DNA of 64,000 bases. It comes from a bacterium (GTDB lineage Bacteria > Hinthialibacterota > Hinthialibacteria > OLB16). Where the stretch lies: positions 1 through 64,000 of the forward strand of contig JAJVIK010000011.1 in the NCBI GenBank assembly GCA_022072055.1, read 5' to 3'. Within the stretch, counting starts at the first letter, position 1; every line of letters begins with the position of its first letter. Below, piece by piece: positions 25,488 to 33,665 of the stretch. Made by a program: the position numbers and the translations under genes. The notes beneath the pieces are model-generated. The model was not told the origin of the DNA. It saw nothing but the letters and a program-made list of their open reading frames with translations, and did not search any database.

Positions 25488-26693
25488 TTACTTGTCCCCT
25501 TCCATGATCCATTCTTCGTTGAAGCGGATGTACTTGATGGTTTCGCCGGGGTTGTCGGTCTTGTTGGTGTAGGTGTAGCACGCGATGATCGATCCATCCG
25601 ACGCAAGGGTGAAGGATGGATAGGCCGCCGCGCCCTTGTCCGGCTCCCAGCGCTCGGCGTGACGCATCCATTTCCAGGTCTTGCCATCATCGTCCGAGAG
25701 GTGGATCGCCATGGTGTGGCGACCTTTTTCGGCATCGTTGTGGACCACCAGGATATGACCGTTCGCGAGGCGCAACCCCTCGACCCCCGCTCCGGAATCC
25801 AGGAGCTCGCTATCCTTCCCCATGGACCAGCTCATCCCCCCATCGGTGGACTCCGAATAGATGACCCGCTTGGGTGGGGGCCCGTTGTCCCGGAGATAGG
25901 CGACCAGGCTTCCATCCGAGCGCGGCACGATGCTCGGTTGGACTCCGCCGAGGGAGATGATCGGTCGGCTCGCGGTCCAGGTCTTGCCGTGGTCATCGCT
26001 GATCGCCACCAAGCCGAAGCTGAAACCATCCGAATAGAGGGGCATGAGGATTCTTCCGGAGTCCAGGACAGTCGCCTTGGAGCGCGGCATCCACCCCATC
26101 CGGCGCGTGTACTTGTCGGCGGCCTCCTCCTTGAGCTTGGCGAGCTCGTCTCCGTAAGCCTCGACCAGCTCCTTCGGCAGGGTCTTCTTGAATTCCTCCA
26201 CCGCCGCCGCCACATCCTCCGCGAACACGTCCCCGGGTTTGAGCAGGATCGGAGTTTGCCAGGTCCAGTTGGGCGCTCCCGGGGTGTTGTAGTCGGTGGA
26301 GATCCGGGCCATCAGGATCGCGGTCTCCCAACGGTTGGCGACCAAGAGCGGCCAGAACATCCAGAGCTTCTTTTCCTTGTCCACGACCAGCGCGGAGTTG
26401 CAGTCCGGGAAGCCCTCGAAGTCGGCCATGTCGAATACTTCCGACCACTTCTCTTCGCCCTTGCGGAGACGGGCCCCCACGATCTTGACCGAGTCGTCGC
26501 CCTTTTCACCATGCCCCTTGTACCACGAGGCGAGCAGGTCGCCGTTGGGGAGCTCGACAATGCAGGAACCGTGATTGTGGAAACTGTTGATCGGTTCGAT
26601 CAGCGCCGAGGTGTATCGCGGCTCGGCCCGGACCCCGAAGGCGCACGCGAGGATCAGGGAGAACGCGGGGAAGAAGCGGAAGAATGTGGACAT
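25488..26693 (-). CDS. Secreted sialidase-like BNR-repeat protein
   Basis: 401 residues with a signal peptide (F-S-L-I-L-A-C-A-F-G-V-R-A). The mature part begins I-N-S-F-H-N-H-G-S-C-I-V-E-L-P-N-G-D-L-L and carries Asp-box-like repeats (S-D-D-H-G-K-T-W near 245, S-T-D-G-G-M-S-W near 290, S-D-D-D-G-K-T-W near 345) typical of six-bladed sialidase propellers. These families include exo-alpha-sialidases but also proteins of other or unknown activity, and I did not verify the arginine triad. It probably forms a unit with the downstream binding-protein gene, 66 bases away. Confidence 0.8.
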   Translation of the reverse strand: MSTFFRFFPAFSLILACAFGVRAEPRYTSALIEPINSFHNHGSCIVELPNGDLLASWYKGHGEKGDDSVKIVGARLRKGEEKWSEVFDMADFEGFPDCNSALVVDKEKKLWMFWPLLVANRWETAILMARISTDYNTPGAPNWTWQTPILLKPGDVFAEDVAAAVEEFKKTLPKELVEAYGDELAKLKEEAADKYTRRMGWMPRSKATVLDSGRILMPLYSDGFSFGLVAISDDHGKTWTASRPIISLGGVQPSIVPRSDGSLVAYLRDNGPPPKRVIYSESTDGGMSWSMGKDSELLDSGAGVEGLRLANGHILVVHNDAEKGRHTMAIHLSDDDGKTWKWMRHAERWEPDKGAAAYPSFTLASDGSIIACYTYTNKTDNPGETIKYIRFNEEWIMEGDK

Positions 26694-26784
26694 GAGGATA
26701 CTCCCACCGAGAGATTTCGAGACCTTCACCAGCCACGCCACCGTGGCCACTCGATAGGATGAACCAGCCTCCCCATCAGGTCCA

Positions 26785-26812
26785 GACCTCTTCTCCCCTC
26801 GGAGCGGTTTCC
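26785..26812 (+). repeat. 28-base repeat A, copy 1
   Basis: Begins GACCTCTTCTCCCCTCG and matches 28575-28602 at 25 of 28 bases in the same orientation. The two copies lie on either side of the beta-helix gene. Confidence 0.75.
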
Positions 26813-26825
26813 TCCCGGACCCGCT

Positions 26826-26850
26826 CGCACCGGAGTTGCACTCCGGTGCG
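26826..26850. repeat. Hairpin repeat, unit 1
   Basis: A perfect 11-base-pair stem, CGCACCGGAGT against ACTCCGGTGCG, with loop TGC, flanked by GCT and GAACCC. Confidence 0.8.
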
Positions 26851-26867
26851 GAACCCCATCCACCGCT

Positions 26868-26892
26868 CGCACAGGAGTTGGACTCCTGTGCG
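26868..26892. repeat. Hairpin repeat, unit 2
   Basis: A perfect 11-base-pair stem, CGCACAGGAGT against ACTCCTGTGCG, loop TGG, with the same GCT and GAACCC flanks as unit 1. The one stem difference (C-G in unit 1, A-T here) is compensated on both sides, so pairing is kept. Confidence 0.8.
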
Positions 26893-26936
26893 GAACCCGG
26901 TCGGGGAGGTGCACTCGGCATCCACGCGGCGAGCCA

Positions 26937-26960
26937 ACCGCTCCCTTACGGTCGCGGCTC
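26937..26960 (+). repeat. 24-base repeat B, copy 1
   Basis: Begins ACCGCTCCCTTACGG and ends GCGGCTC. Its reverse complement occurs at 28514-28537 with 22 of 24 bases matching. Confidence 0.75.
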
Positions 26961-26971
26961 GGACACTCCCA

Positions 26972-27005
26972 CTCCCGCGCGTGGGAGAGGACTGGGGTGA
27001 GGGGG
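26972..27005. repeat. REP-like hairpin at the 3' end of the beta-helix gene
   Basis: CTCCCG-CGCG-TGGGAG forms a short stem with a tetraloop and is followed by AGGACTGGGGTGAGGG, a layout often seen in REP-type intergenic repeats. It ends just beyond the stop of the minus-strand gene and could act on its mRNA end. Confidence 0.55.
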
Positions 27006-27008
27006 GGA

Positions 27009-28388
27009 TCAAGGCCCGCTGACCTTTTGCCAATCCGCGATCAAGAGCAGCAGGTCCTCCGTGTCCACCTTGCCGCTCTGGTTGATGTCCGAACGGCTGT
27101 TGATAAACGGCCCCGGGTACTCGTACGCTCCCATGTCAAAAGCATCGGGGCCGTCCACGCCAACACCCGGCACGTCCAGTGGGCGGGGGTTCCCGATCAC
27201 GTCCCGATCCGAGGAGGCTCGTGTCGCCGTGTCGATACAGGGGGAGCCTGGAAGAAGACTGTACGGCTTCGGAGTGAACAGGCCCGCAAGCTTTGGGTTA
27301 CCCGAGATATTCCCCTCGCCGGCGACAAATGATGGAAAGAGGCTATAGGACACGTCCAGTATGGGGGTGTCACCAAAGTCACTCGCAGTCGCATCAGCGA
27401 CAATGCTTGATTGAATGATGGCCGTCGGTGTTCCCGGAAGTCCAGAGTCCTCGAAGAAGAACGAGATCTTCCTCGTTGGTCCAAAATCGCCTTGCTGATT
27501 TCTGACAATCGTGCAGTTCCTTGCGACAACTATCGCATCACGTATATACACTCCACCGCCCCTTGCTTCCTCGAAGCGGCCTCCGCCGCCACCCGAGATT
27601 GGTTTATGTAGAACCAAATTGTCAGTGATTAAACACGAGTCGATCACGGGCGACATTGATCCGCTGCAGTAAACGCCCCCACCTCTGGCACGAGAAACGT
27701 TTCCGAACACCCGGCAGTTCACCATGCGTAAGGAGGATTCCGGTCTCTCTCCGGATACATCGATTCCGCCTCCACCTCCGAGGTTATTAATGTTCTGGGT
27801 AATCGTACACCCAGTGATAACCGTCGAGCCTTCGAAAATTGCTATCCCCGGTCCATTCTCCAAGACCTCACAGCGAAACACCGAGACTTCTGAATCAATT
27901 AACGAAATCCCGCGTGTGCCCTTCCTTAGAACAAAACCATCAAGGATTGCTGAAACGATGTCCGTAGCCCGAACGACCTGCCGCCCCGTCCCTCCGGCAT
28001 AGAGTGTTGTGGTGTGTGCGTTCCAATCACGCAGGCTAAACTGATCCTCCGCTTCAGTGCCAGCGAATCCGCCGTAGATGCCGACACCAGACTTCAGATT
28101 GACCGCCTCGGCATACAAACCTCCCTTCACCCAAATCGCATCCCCGCTCGCAGAATGTGCAATTCCTGCAGAAACGGTCTTATAGGCCGTTTCCCAGGTT
28201 TCTCCATTCTCTCCCGATCCATCGAGAGCAACACGGATGATCTTGGCCCCGGCGGTATGGCAGAGAACCAGCCACAAGAACACGACCCACACGAGGATCT
28301 GCTTGGTCAAAGGTCCCTTGGACGCAGCGGCGCGACTTGTCGGGGCGGAATCGTGATCGGACTTTCTGGAGCGGCGGCGTGTGCGCAT
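27009..28388 (-). CDS. Secreted right-handed beta-helix protein with dockerin-like C-terminus
   Basis: 459 residues. After a basic head and a signal segment (I-L-V-W-V-V-F-L-W-L-V-L-C) come V-A-L-D-G-S-G-E-N-G-E-T-W and A-I-W-V-K-G-G-L-Y, the start of parallel beta-helix polymorphic-outer-membrane-like proteins. Short repeats such as G-G-G-V-Y-C-S-G and G-G-G-V-Y-I-R-D follow, then the choice-of-anchor phrase S-P-C-I-D-T-A and F-D-M-G-A-Y-E-Y. The tail D-I-N-Q-S-G-K-V-D-T-E-D-L-L-L-L is one EF-hand/dockerin-like calcium loop. The gene's GC content is visibly lower than its neighbours (many 60-base rows at 42-55%) and it lies between repeat copies. The ATG at 28388 has GGAGG upstream. Confidence 0.8.
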   Translation of the reverse strand: MRTRRRSRKSDHDSAPTSRAAASKGPLTKQILVWVVFLWLVLCHTAGAKIIRVALDGSGENGETWETAYKTVSAGIAHSASGDAIWVKGGLYAEAVNLKSGVGIYGGFAGTEAEDQFSLRDWNAHTTTLYAGGTGRQVVRATDIVSAILDGFVLRKGTRGISLIDSEVSVFRCEVLENGPGIAIFEGSTVITGCTITQNINNLGGGGGIDVSGERPESSLRMVNCRVFGNVSRARGGGVYCSGSMSPVIDSCLITDNLVLHKPISGGGGGRFEEARGGGVYIRDAIVVARNCTIVRNQQGDFGPTRKISFFFEDSGLPGTPTAIIQSSIVADATASDFGDTPILDVSYSLFPSFVAGEGNISGNPKLAGLFTPKPYSLLPGSPCIDTATRASSDRDVIGNPRPLDVPGVGVDGPDAFDMGAYEYPGPFINSRSDINQSGKVDTEDLLLLIADWQKVSGP

Positions 28389-28513
28389 GGTGCAGCCTCC
28401 GGACATCGGGAGTGTCGGGGGCGGCGAATACAGGGCGTATCATAGCGTGGGTGGGCGGAGGTTGACAGGTAGTTTCTAAAGCAGGCGCGAGCAAGATATG
28501 CTGCAACCGAACT

Positions 28514-28537
28514 GAGCCGCGACCATGAGGGAGCGGT
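28514..28537 (-). repeat. 24-base repeat B, copy 2 (inverted)
   Basis: Reads GAGCCGCGACCATGAGGGAG on the plus strand, the reverse complement of the copy at 26937-26960 with two mismatches. It lies upstream of the beta-helix gene start, so the gene is bracketed by inverted copies. Confidence 0.75.
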
Positions 28538-28574
28538 CCGGTTCCCCCACCCGCTTGCTCACGCGCGCGGTGCG

Positions 28575-28602
28575 GACCTCTTCTCCCCTCGAAACGGATT
28601 CC
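28575..28602 (+). repeat. 28-base repeat A, copy 2
   Basis: Direct copy of 26785-26812 with three mismatches. It ends four bases before a TATAGT that may be the -10 box of the glycosyltransferase gene starting at 28622. Confidence 0.75.
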
Positions 28603-28605
28603 TTG

Positions 28606-28611
28606 TATAGT
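28606..28611 (+). promoter_or_regulatory. Candidate -10 box for the GT4-carbamoyltransferase pair
   Basis: TATAGT lies ten bases before the ATG at 28622, which has no Shine-Dalgarno sequence. If used, the transcript would be leaderless or nearly so. No -35 hexamer is evident 16-18 bases upstream, so support is weak. Confidence 0.3.
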
Positions 28612-28621
28612 CAGCCGGATC

Positions 28622-29941
28622 ATGGAACCAGGCCGTCCACCGCGCATCGCCTTTGTCGATCTGACCTTTAACTGGCCCCCCGTGGGAGGGTGTTGGGTGG
28701 ATCTCAAAGAGGTCATGGCCGGGCTTGCCCGGAGGGGCCATGAGGTCTGTCTGTTCGTTCCGGTCTGGACCGATTACTACCCGCGTGGGGACATCCGCGC
28801 CGAGCTCCCATTCCCTGTCCGCAAGGTCCATTTCAGCCGCTTCACCTTCAACGCCTGGCATCTCCGGAAACGGTTGGGCGCGCTGGTGCGGGAATGGAAT
28901 CCGGACATCGTGTTCCTGGGGGATGGCTATCACCTCAAACCTCATCTGCTCGACCATTTCTCCCGTTCCTTCCCGACAATCTGCCGGTTCTACGCCTACG
29001 ATGTGAACTGCCTCAACCTGCACTACTGGCTCTACAACGAGGGGCGCATCTGCGATGGTGGATTTCTGACCGACCCCGGTCGCTGCCACCGCTGCTGGCA
29101 CCCCCGTGGTTCTTTCAAAGGGCGTCTCATTGAGATCGCCAAAGGCCGTCCGGACCGTCACCCGGAGCTCCACTTCACCCAGGAATACGCCGCCGCGCTG
29201 GCCTTTACCCCCTGGTACCGCCGGAATCTGCCGAAGTGGCTCGCGCGCGCCGAGGGGCTGATTGTCTACAACGATTTTATCGCCGACTTCTTCCTCCCGG
29301 TTTCGGACAAGGTGCGGGTGATCCCCTCCGGGGTGGACACGCGGCGATTCCAACCCCAAGGGAACAGAGCCGCCACAAGAGAACGATCTTCGCGCCCCGT
29401 CATCCTCGTTCCGGGGCGGATCAACGATGAGCTCAAGGGATTCGAGACCGTGTGGGAGGCTTGTCGGAGGTTGCGAGAACAGGGTTTCGATTTCGAGGCG
29501 CGGGTGACCGCCGCGATGGAGTTTCGTTTCGAGGCGGATTGGATTGTGAACCTGGGGTGGGTTTCCCAAGACAAGGTCCCGGAGCTTTATCGGGATGTGG
29601 ACATTGTGGTGGTTCCGAGCCTGTGGGTGGAGCCCTTCGGGATCACCACGCTGGAGGCCATGGCTTCGGGGCTTCCGGTGGTCGGGTCCCGCATTGGGGG
29701 CATCGCCGAAACCCTGGTGGATGGGGTCACCGGACTGCACTTCGAGGCGGGGGACGCGAAGGGGCTTGCGGATGCCCTGCGCCGCTTGCTCACGGACCCC
29801 ACCCTGAGGGAGAGGCTCGGCGCGGCGGGCCGTTACCGAGCCGAGTCGGAATACGACTGGGAGGTCGTGATCGACCGCCACTACACGGGTTGGTTTGAAT
29901 CGATCCTCAGGGAGCGCCATGCGTATCCTCGGCATCAGTGA
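28622..29941 (+). CDS. GT4 family glycosyltransferase
   Basis: 439 residues. N-terminal Rossmann half with F-N-W-P-P-V-G-G-C-W and L-A-R-R-G-H-E-V; a central cysteine-bearing insert (R-C-H-R-C-W-H near 155) looks unusual for the family; then V-I-P-S-G-V-D-T-R-R-F and the donor-site block E-P-F-G-I-T-T-L-E-A-M-A-S-G-L-P-V-V-G near residue 338. It is a retaining NDP-sugar glycosyltransferase. Its last 23 bases overlap the carbamoyltransferase start, so the products are probably made together and act on the same molecule: a carbamoylated glycan or glycosylated metabolite (inference). Confidence 0.87.
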   Translation: MEPGRPPRIAFVDLTFNWPPVGGCWVDLKEVMAGLARRGHEVCLFVPVWTDYYPRGDIRAELPFPVRKVHFSRFTFNAWHLRKRLGALVREWNPDIVFLGDGYHLKPHLLDHFSRSFPTICRFYAYDVNCLNLHYWLYNEGRICDGGFLTDPGRCHRCWHPRGSFKGRLIEIAKGRPDRHPELHFTQEYAAALAFTPWYRRNLPKWLARAEGLIVYNDFIADFFLPVSDKVRVIPSGVDTRRFQPQGNRAATRERSSRPVILVPGRINDELKGFETVWEACRRLREQGFDFEARVTAAMEFRFEADWIVNLGWVSQDKVPELYRDVDIVVVPSLWVEPFGITTLEAMASGLPVVGSRIGGIAETLVDGVTGLHFEAGDAKGLADALRRLLTDPTLRERLGAAGRYRAESEYDWEVVIDRHYTGWFESILRERHAYPRHQ

Positions 29942-31616
29942 GCTCGATAACGACGCCGGCGCCTGCGCGCTTGTGGATGGCCGGATTGTGGCCGCCGCGA
30001 ACGAGGAGCGCTTCTCGCGGATCAAGCAGCATGCCGGGTTTCCCACACGGGCCGTGGAGTGGATCTGCTCGGAGCTCGGACTTAAACCGCGCGAATTCGA
30101 TGGAGTGGCCATCGCCAAGCCCCCCGCCGAGGAGGAGATCCGCCTGGTCCGCGCGCCTCTCGCGAAATACTCCTGGAACTCCGAGAACCACTCCACGGCC
30201 CTGGAGAAATGGCTCACCCGCGCGGCTTTCCGGTTCCACCGTTTCCCCAAACATGCTCGCTCGGCGCGCGCCTTGAACCGCGAACTGGAGGATTGGCTTC
30301 GGCGCTCGGGGATGGAGGCTTCGCGGCTGTATCGAGTCGACCACCACCGCGCGCACGCTCTTTCCGCTTATTACGCCTCCGGTTTTGACTCGGCTTTGGT
30401 GGCCACCTGCGATGGCCAAGGGGCCGGGGTCACCGGAACACTCCGGGTCGGGGAAGGGAACGAGCTCCGCAAGCTACAGACTGTCTTCCTGCCCCACTCC
30501 ATGGGCAATTTCTACGCCGCGGCCACCCGCGCGCTTGGCTTTCTCCCAAACCGCCATGAGGGCAAGGTGACCGGACTCGCGGCCTTCGGACACCCCTCCG
30601 AGGAAGACCTCAACGTCATTCGCCGGCTCGCCTGGTTTGAGGGGGACTCTTATCACTCGCCCTGCGTGCATGGGGCCTACCCCGGCCTCTTGAGGTTCCG
30701 CGATCAGGTCGGGAAGGAGCGCTTTGCGGCGTGCTTCCAGCAAATCCTCGAGGAGGTGGTGACCGGCTGGGTTCGGAGCGGCCTGCGCTTGACCGGCAAG
30801 GTCCGGGTCGCGCTTGCGGGGGGTGTGTTCGCCAATGTGAAGCTCAACCAGCGCATCGCGGAGATCGGGGGGGTGGAGGAGGTGTTTGTCTTCCCCGGGA
30901 TGGCGGATGGGGGACTGGGGCATGGGGCCGCGCTGGGATGGGATCAGGACCTCGGCGCGCGCGAAGCCGTGCATGGGCTTGAGCATGTCTTCTGGGGACC
31001 TGAGCCAAGAGAGGCGGAGTGCGAGGCGGCGCTGGCTTCCTCCGCGTGGGAGTGGTCGCGCCCGAACAACCTGGAAGCGGAGATTGCGCGTCTCTTGGGC
31101 CAAGGGAAAACAGTGGCAGTCTGCCGGGGGAGGCTGGAATTCGGTCCGCGCGCGCTTGGGCACCGCAGCATTCTCTACCAGGCGACCGATCCCACGGTCA
31201 ACGACTGGCTCAACCGCAAACTGCGCCGCACCGAGTTCATGCCTTTCGCGCCGATGACACGGAGTGAGGATCTTGAAACGTGCTATCAGGGGTTCACCTC
31301 GAAATCCTCGGCGCGCTTCATGACCATCACCACGGACTGCTCGCGTGAGATGAGTGAGAAATGCCCGGCGGTGGTCCATGTGGATGGGACCGCGCGCCCC
31401 CAGATTGTCGCCCCGGAAGGCGAGCCTTTCGCCCACCGTGTGCTGACAGAGTATCAGCGCCTCACCGGGCTTCCGTGCCTGATCAACACCAGCTTCAACC
31501 TGCACGAGGAACCGATTGTTTGCAGCGTGTCGGATGCGGTTCGCGCGGCTGGGGAGGCCTCTCTGGATGCCCTGGTTCTCGGACCTTACCTGGCGCTCCT
31601 TTCCCAACGCGGGTGA
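29919..31616 (+). CDS. Carbamoyltransferase (NodU/CmcH family)
   Basis: 565 residues. The N-terminal Kae1-like half opens M-R-I-L-G-I-S-E-L-D-N-D-A-G-A and has E-E-R-F-S-R-I-K, then R-V-D-H-H-R-A-H-A-L-S-A-Y with the metal-binding histidines, and A-T-C-D-G-Q-G-A-G. The C-terminal YrdC-like half has F-G-P-R-A-L-G-H-R-S-I-L and ends with L-P-C-L-I-N-T-S-F-N-L-H-E-E-P-I. These enzymes use carbamoyl phosphate and ATP to carbamoylate hydroxyls of Nod factors, antibiotics or sugars. ATG 29919 sits inside the glycosyltransferase end with AGGGAG upstream. The acceptor here is unknown. Confidence 0.92.
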   Translation: MRILGISELDNDAGACALVDGRIVAAANEERFSRIKQHAGFPTRAVEWICSELGLKPREFDGVAIAKPPAEEEIRLVRAPLAKYSWNSENHSTALEKWLTRAAFRFHRFPKHARSARALNRELEDWLRRSGMEASRLYRVDHHRAHALSAYYASGFDSALVATCDGQGAGVTGTLRVGEGNELRKLQTVFLPHSMGNFYAAATRALGFLPNRHEGKVTGLAAFGHPSEEDLNVIRRLAWFEGDSYHSPCVHGAYPGLLRFRDQVGKERFAACFQQILEEVVTGWVRSGLRLTGKVRVALAGGVFANVKLNQRIAEIGGVEEVFVFPGMADGGLGHGAALGWDQDLGAREAVHGLEHVFWGPEPREAECEAALASSAWEWSRPNNLEAEIARLLGQGKTVAVCRGRLEFGPRALGHRSILYQATDPTVNDWLNRKLRRTEFMPFAPMTRSEDLETCYQGFTSKSSARFMTITTDCSREMSEKCPAVVHVDGTARPQIVAPEGEPFAHRVLTEYQRLTGLPCLINTSFNLHEEPIVCSVSDAVRAAGEASLDALVLGPYLALLSQRG

Positions 31617-31629
31617 ACCCGGTTGGGGG

Positions 31630-33300
31630 TTATCCCGCCTGCCGGGAATAGATCTCCAGAATCTGACTTTCCCTCCGCGTGAAGACCAGGGCCGCCACCC
31701 ATGTGAACAGGGTGTACAGCACAACCCCGTAGGCTCCCCCCAATAGAACCCACTCGATGGAGCCGAGGAATCCTGCCTCCGGTCCAAGCACAAAGCCGTG
31801 ATAGATCAGAAACACCGGAAGCCCCATCAACAGGAGGAGCGCGAGGTTCAGGTAGGTCCACAGCGCCAGGACACACCCCTGACGTTGGCTTTGGGACTGT
31901 GAAAGGGGATTCCTCCCAGTCATCGACACTGGGACCGGCAAGAGGACCGAGGAAAGATTCCCCCAACCGAGGATCACGAGCAGAAGGCTCGCCCCCATCA
32001 GGATCAATGGAACCGCTTCGGTCATCCGGCGGAACAACCCCGACAGGAGAAGCACGACCAGGCCATTCCAGAGGAACGCCAAGGTTCCGTACACAATATT
32101 CTTCCCGATAAAGATGGTTCGTGCCCTGATCGGGGAGGAGAGGAGTTGGACCATCGCGCGGCTTTCCGTGCCGAGCGCCAGGAAAAACACCTGGGATTCC
32201 ACATACAGCAGGATCAGAAGGGTTGAGAGCAGGAGGATCCCCCCGCGCTCCGCGACCTTCTCGAGGTCAAATCCGGCGCGGGTCAGCCCAATCGCGACCG
32301 GGAGGAGGAACAGGAAGGACTGCTGGATGACCAAAGTCTTGATGGACGGTTCGCGCCGGACCATCAGGCATTCCTTGACCACCACGCCTCCGAGAGCGCC
32401 GCCGAAATGGAAACCGGATCGAGGCTGCGCGCTCTTCTCCCATTTAAGCGCCGCGACCCCACGCGGGCCTCCCGCCTGCATCTCACCGAGGAGGGCCCTT
32501 TCAAGCAGACGGGTCCCCATCCACGGCAGCGCCAGAGTGATCGCCAGCGCCATCCCCGCCTGAAACAGGACCACGGCGGGGGAGCCTTGCGTGGGAAAGA
32601 GCAACCCCGAGTGCCAGCAGAACGGGGTGAGATGCACCCAATCCGGCAGGGATAAGTCGGAGATCGCGCGCCCGATATTCCCGTTTTCGGCGTGGAGGAC
32701 CACTTGAATCCCGACTGTGATGAAAACCCCGAACAGCGGAAGAAGCACGCGCAGGAAGTCCTGATATTTTCTCCGCTTGAGGAATTGGAGGAAAGCAAGG
32801 GTGAGGACCAGCCGCAGCAGGGCCGTGTGCGCCAGAAAGAAAGCAAAGACCCCCATTCGGGAAAGCCACGCTCCAAAGCCCCCCGATATCACCCACATCG
32901 AGGCGGTGACCGAGGGGAGGAAGAAAACGACGCCCGGAGAAGCTAGCGACGAGGCAAGCACCACCGAGAAGAGGGTGCCGGCCGAGATCGGGTAAAGCTT
33001 GGACTTTTCGATATCGAGAAAATCGGCTGCATGGAAACCGAAGAACGGGGCGGTCAGGGAGTAAAGGTAATATGCCGCGAAGACCAGTGCGAACAGCGTC
33101 TTTATACCCTCCTCGGAGATCTCGTCCGAGCCCAGGACCGAGCTCACAACGTAAGCGATCAGACTCGAGAACGGAACGAAGAATAGAAGCAGCCCGGCCA
33201 TCCCCGCCATTCGGGCGCTTTGGCCCCCGCCGGCCTGACGCCAAGCCTGTTTCCAGCGGACCGCAAGGAGGAGAAGGAAAGGGCGCATCCTTTGTGTCAT
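31630..33300 (-). CDS. ABC-2-type exporter membrane subunit (putative)
   Basis: 556 residues with about twelve hydrophobic helices and a cytoplasmic central loop (residues 275-320). The wording near the head, A-V-R-W-K-Q-A-W-R-Q, and K-E-C-L-M-V-R-R-E-P-S near residue 325 suggests the large ABC-2 family in which two six-helix halves occur in one chain. No ATPase gene is adjacent in the window. Its ATG overlaps the stop of the HigB-HigA remnant by four bases (ATGA), so translation may depend on the upstream frame. Substrate unknown. Confidence 0.65.
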   Translation of the reverse strand: MTQRMRPFLLLLAVRWKQAWRQAGGGQSARMAGMAGLLLFFVPFSSLIAYVVSSVLGSDEISEEGIKTLFALVFAAYYLYSLTAPFFGFHAADFLDIEKSKLYPISAGTLFSVVLASSLASPGVVFFLPSVTASMWVISGGFGAWLSRMGVFAFFLAHTALLRLVLTLAFLQFLKRRKYQDFLRVLLPLFGVFITVGIQVVLHAENGNIGRAISDLSLPDWVHLTPFCWHSGLLFPTQGSPAVVLFQAGMALAITLALPWMGTRLLERALLGEMQAGGPRGVAALKWEKSAQPRSGFHFGGALGGVVVKECLMVRREPSIKTLVIQQSFLFLLPVAIGLTRAGFDLEKVAERGGILLLSTLLILLYVESQVFFLALGTESRAMVQLLSSPIRARTIFIGKNIVYGTLAFLWNGLVVLLLSGLFRRMTEAVPLILMGASLLLVILGWGNLSSVLLPVPVSMTGRNPLSQSQSQRQGCVLALWTYLNLALLLLMGLPVFLIYHGFVLGPEAGFLGSIEWVLLGGAYGVVLYTLFTWVAALVFTRRESQILEIYSRQAG

Positions 33301-33659
33301 GCGGCCGAGAGTTTGCGCACCTTAAGGCCACGACTGTTTTGTTCCGCGGTCCAAGGGTCATATACAACCTGCTGATTCAACCAGCTCTCCGGGGAAGGCC
33401 CGAATGCCTTCGCCAAACGGATCGACATCTGAGGGCTAATCCCGGCTCGCCGGTTAAGGATGGCCGACAGCGTTCCCTTGCGCGCGCCGGAAAGCGGGTG
33501 CAGGCGCAGGCCTGGAGGATTCATGTCCAATGGCGAGACCGAGGCTTGGAGTCGTCCCAGAATGAGGCGAAGCCGCGCGGCATGATTCGCCTGAATCCCG
33601 GAAGATGTCCCCCTCAGGAAGAAATGCTCGAGTCCGTTGTGCCGGAATTCCCTGATCAC
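33297..33659 (-). pseudogene. Chimaeric HigB-HigA toxin-antitoxin remnant
   Basis: 120 residues from GTG 33659. Residues 1-58 read like the N-terminal half of a HigB/RelE-type toxin (M-I-R-E-F-R-H-N-G-L-E-H-F-F, then M-N-P-P-G-L-R-L-H-P-L-S-G). From about residue 60 the chain becomes the C-terminal part of a HigA antitoxin (T-L-S-A-I-L-N-R-R-A-G-I-S-P, A-K-A-F-G, E-S-W-L, Y-D-P-W). The C-terminal half of the toxin, with its catalytic residues, and the first HTH helices of the antitoxin are absent. An in-frame internal deletion of a higBA pair explains this simply. The frame is still open and may be expressed, but neither activity is expected intact. Confidence 0.75.
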
Positions 33660-33665
33660 CAATCA

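Larger units (their letters stand above)
26694..27008. other. Repeat-rich intergenic stretch without a gene
   Basis: This 315-base gap between the sialidase-like start and the stop of the beta-helix gene holds four repeat types: a 28-base element shared with 28575-28602, two matched hairpins, a 24-base motif repeated inverted at 28514-28537, and a REP-like hairpin at its right end. No open frame here looks coding. Confidence 0.7.

Noticed and set aside
25659-26762. Plus-strand frame opposite the sialidase-like gene
   Set aside because: Antisense to Asp-box repeats, no start signal, charged composition.
26820-26895. Possible CRISPR array
   Set aside because: Only two units, each a perfect palindrome with a three-base loop and a 17-base gap; no spacer-like regularity and no cas gene.
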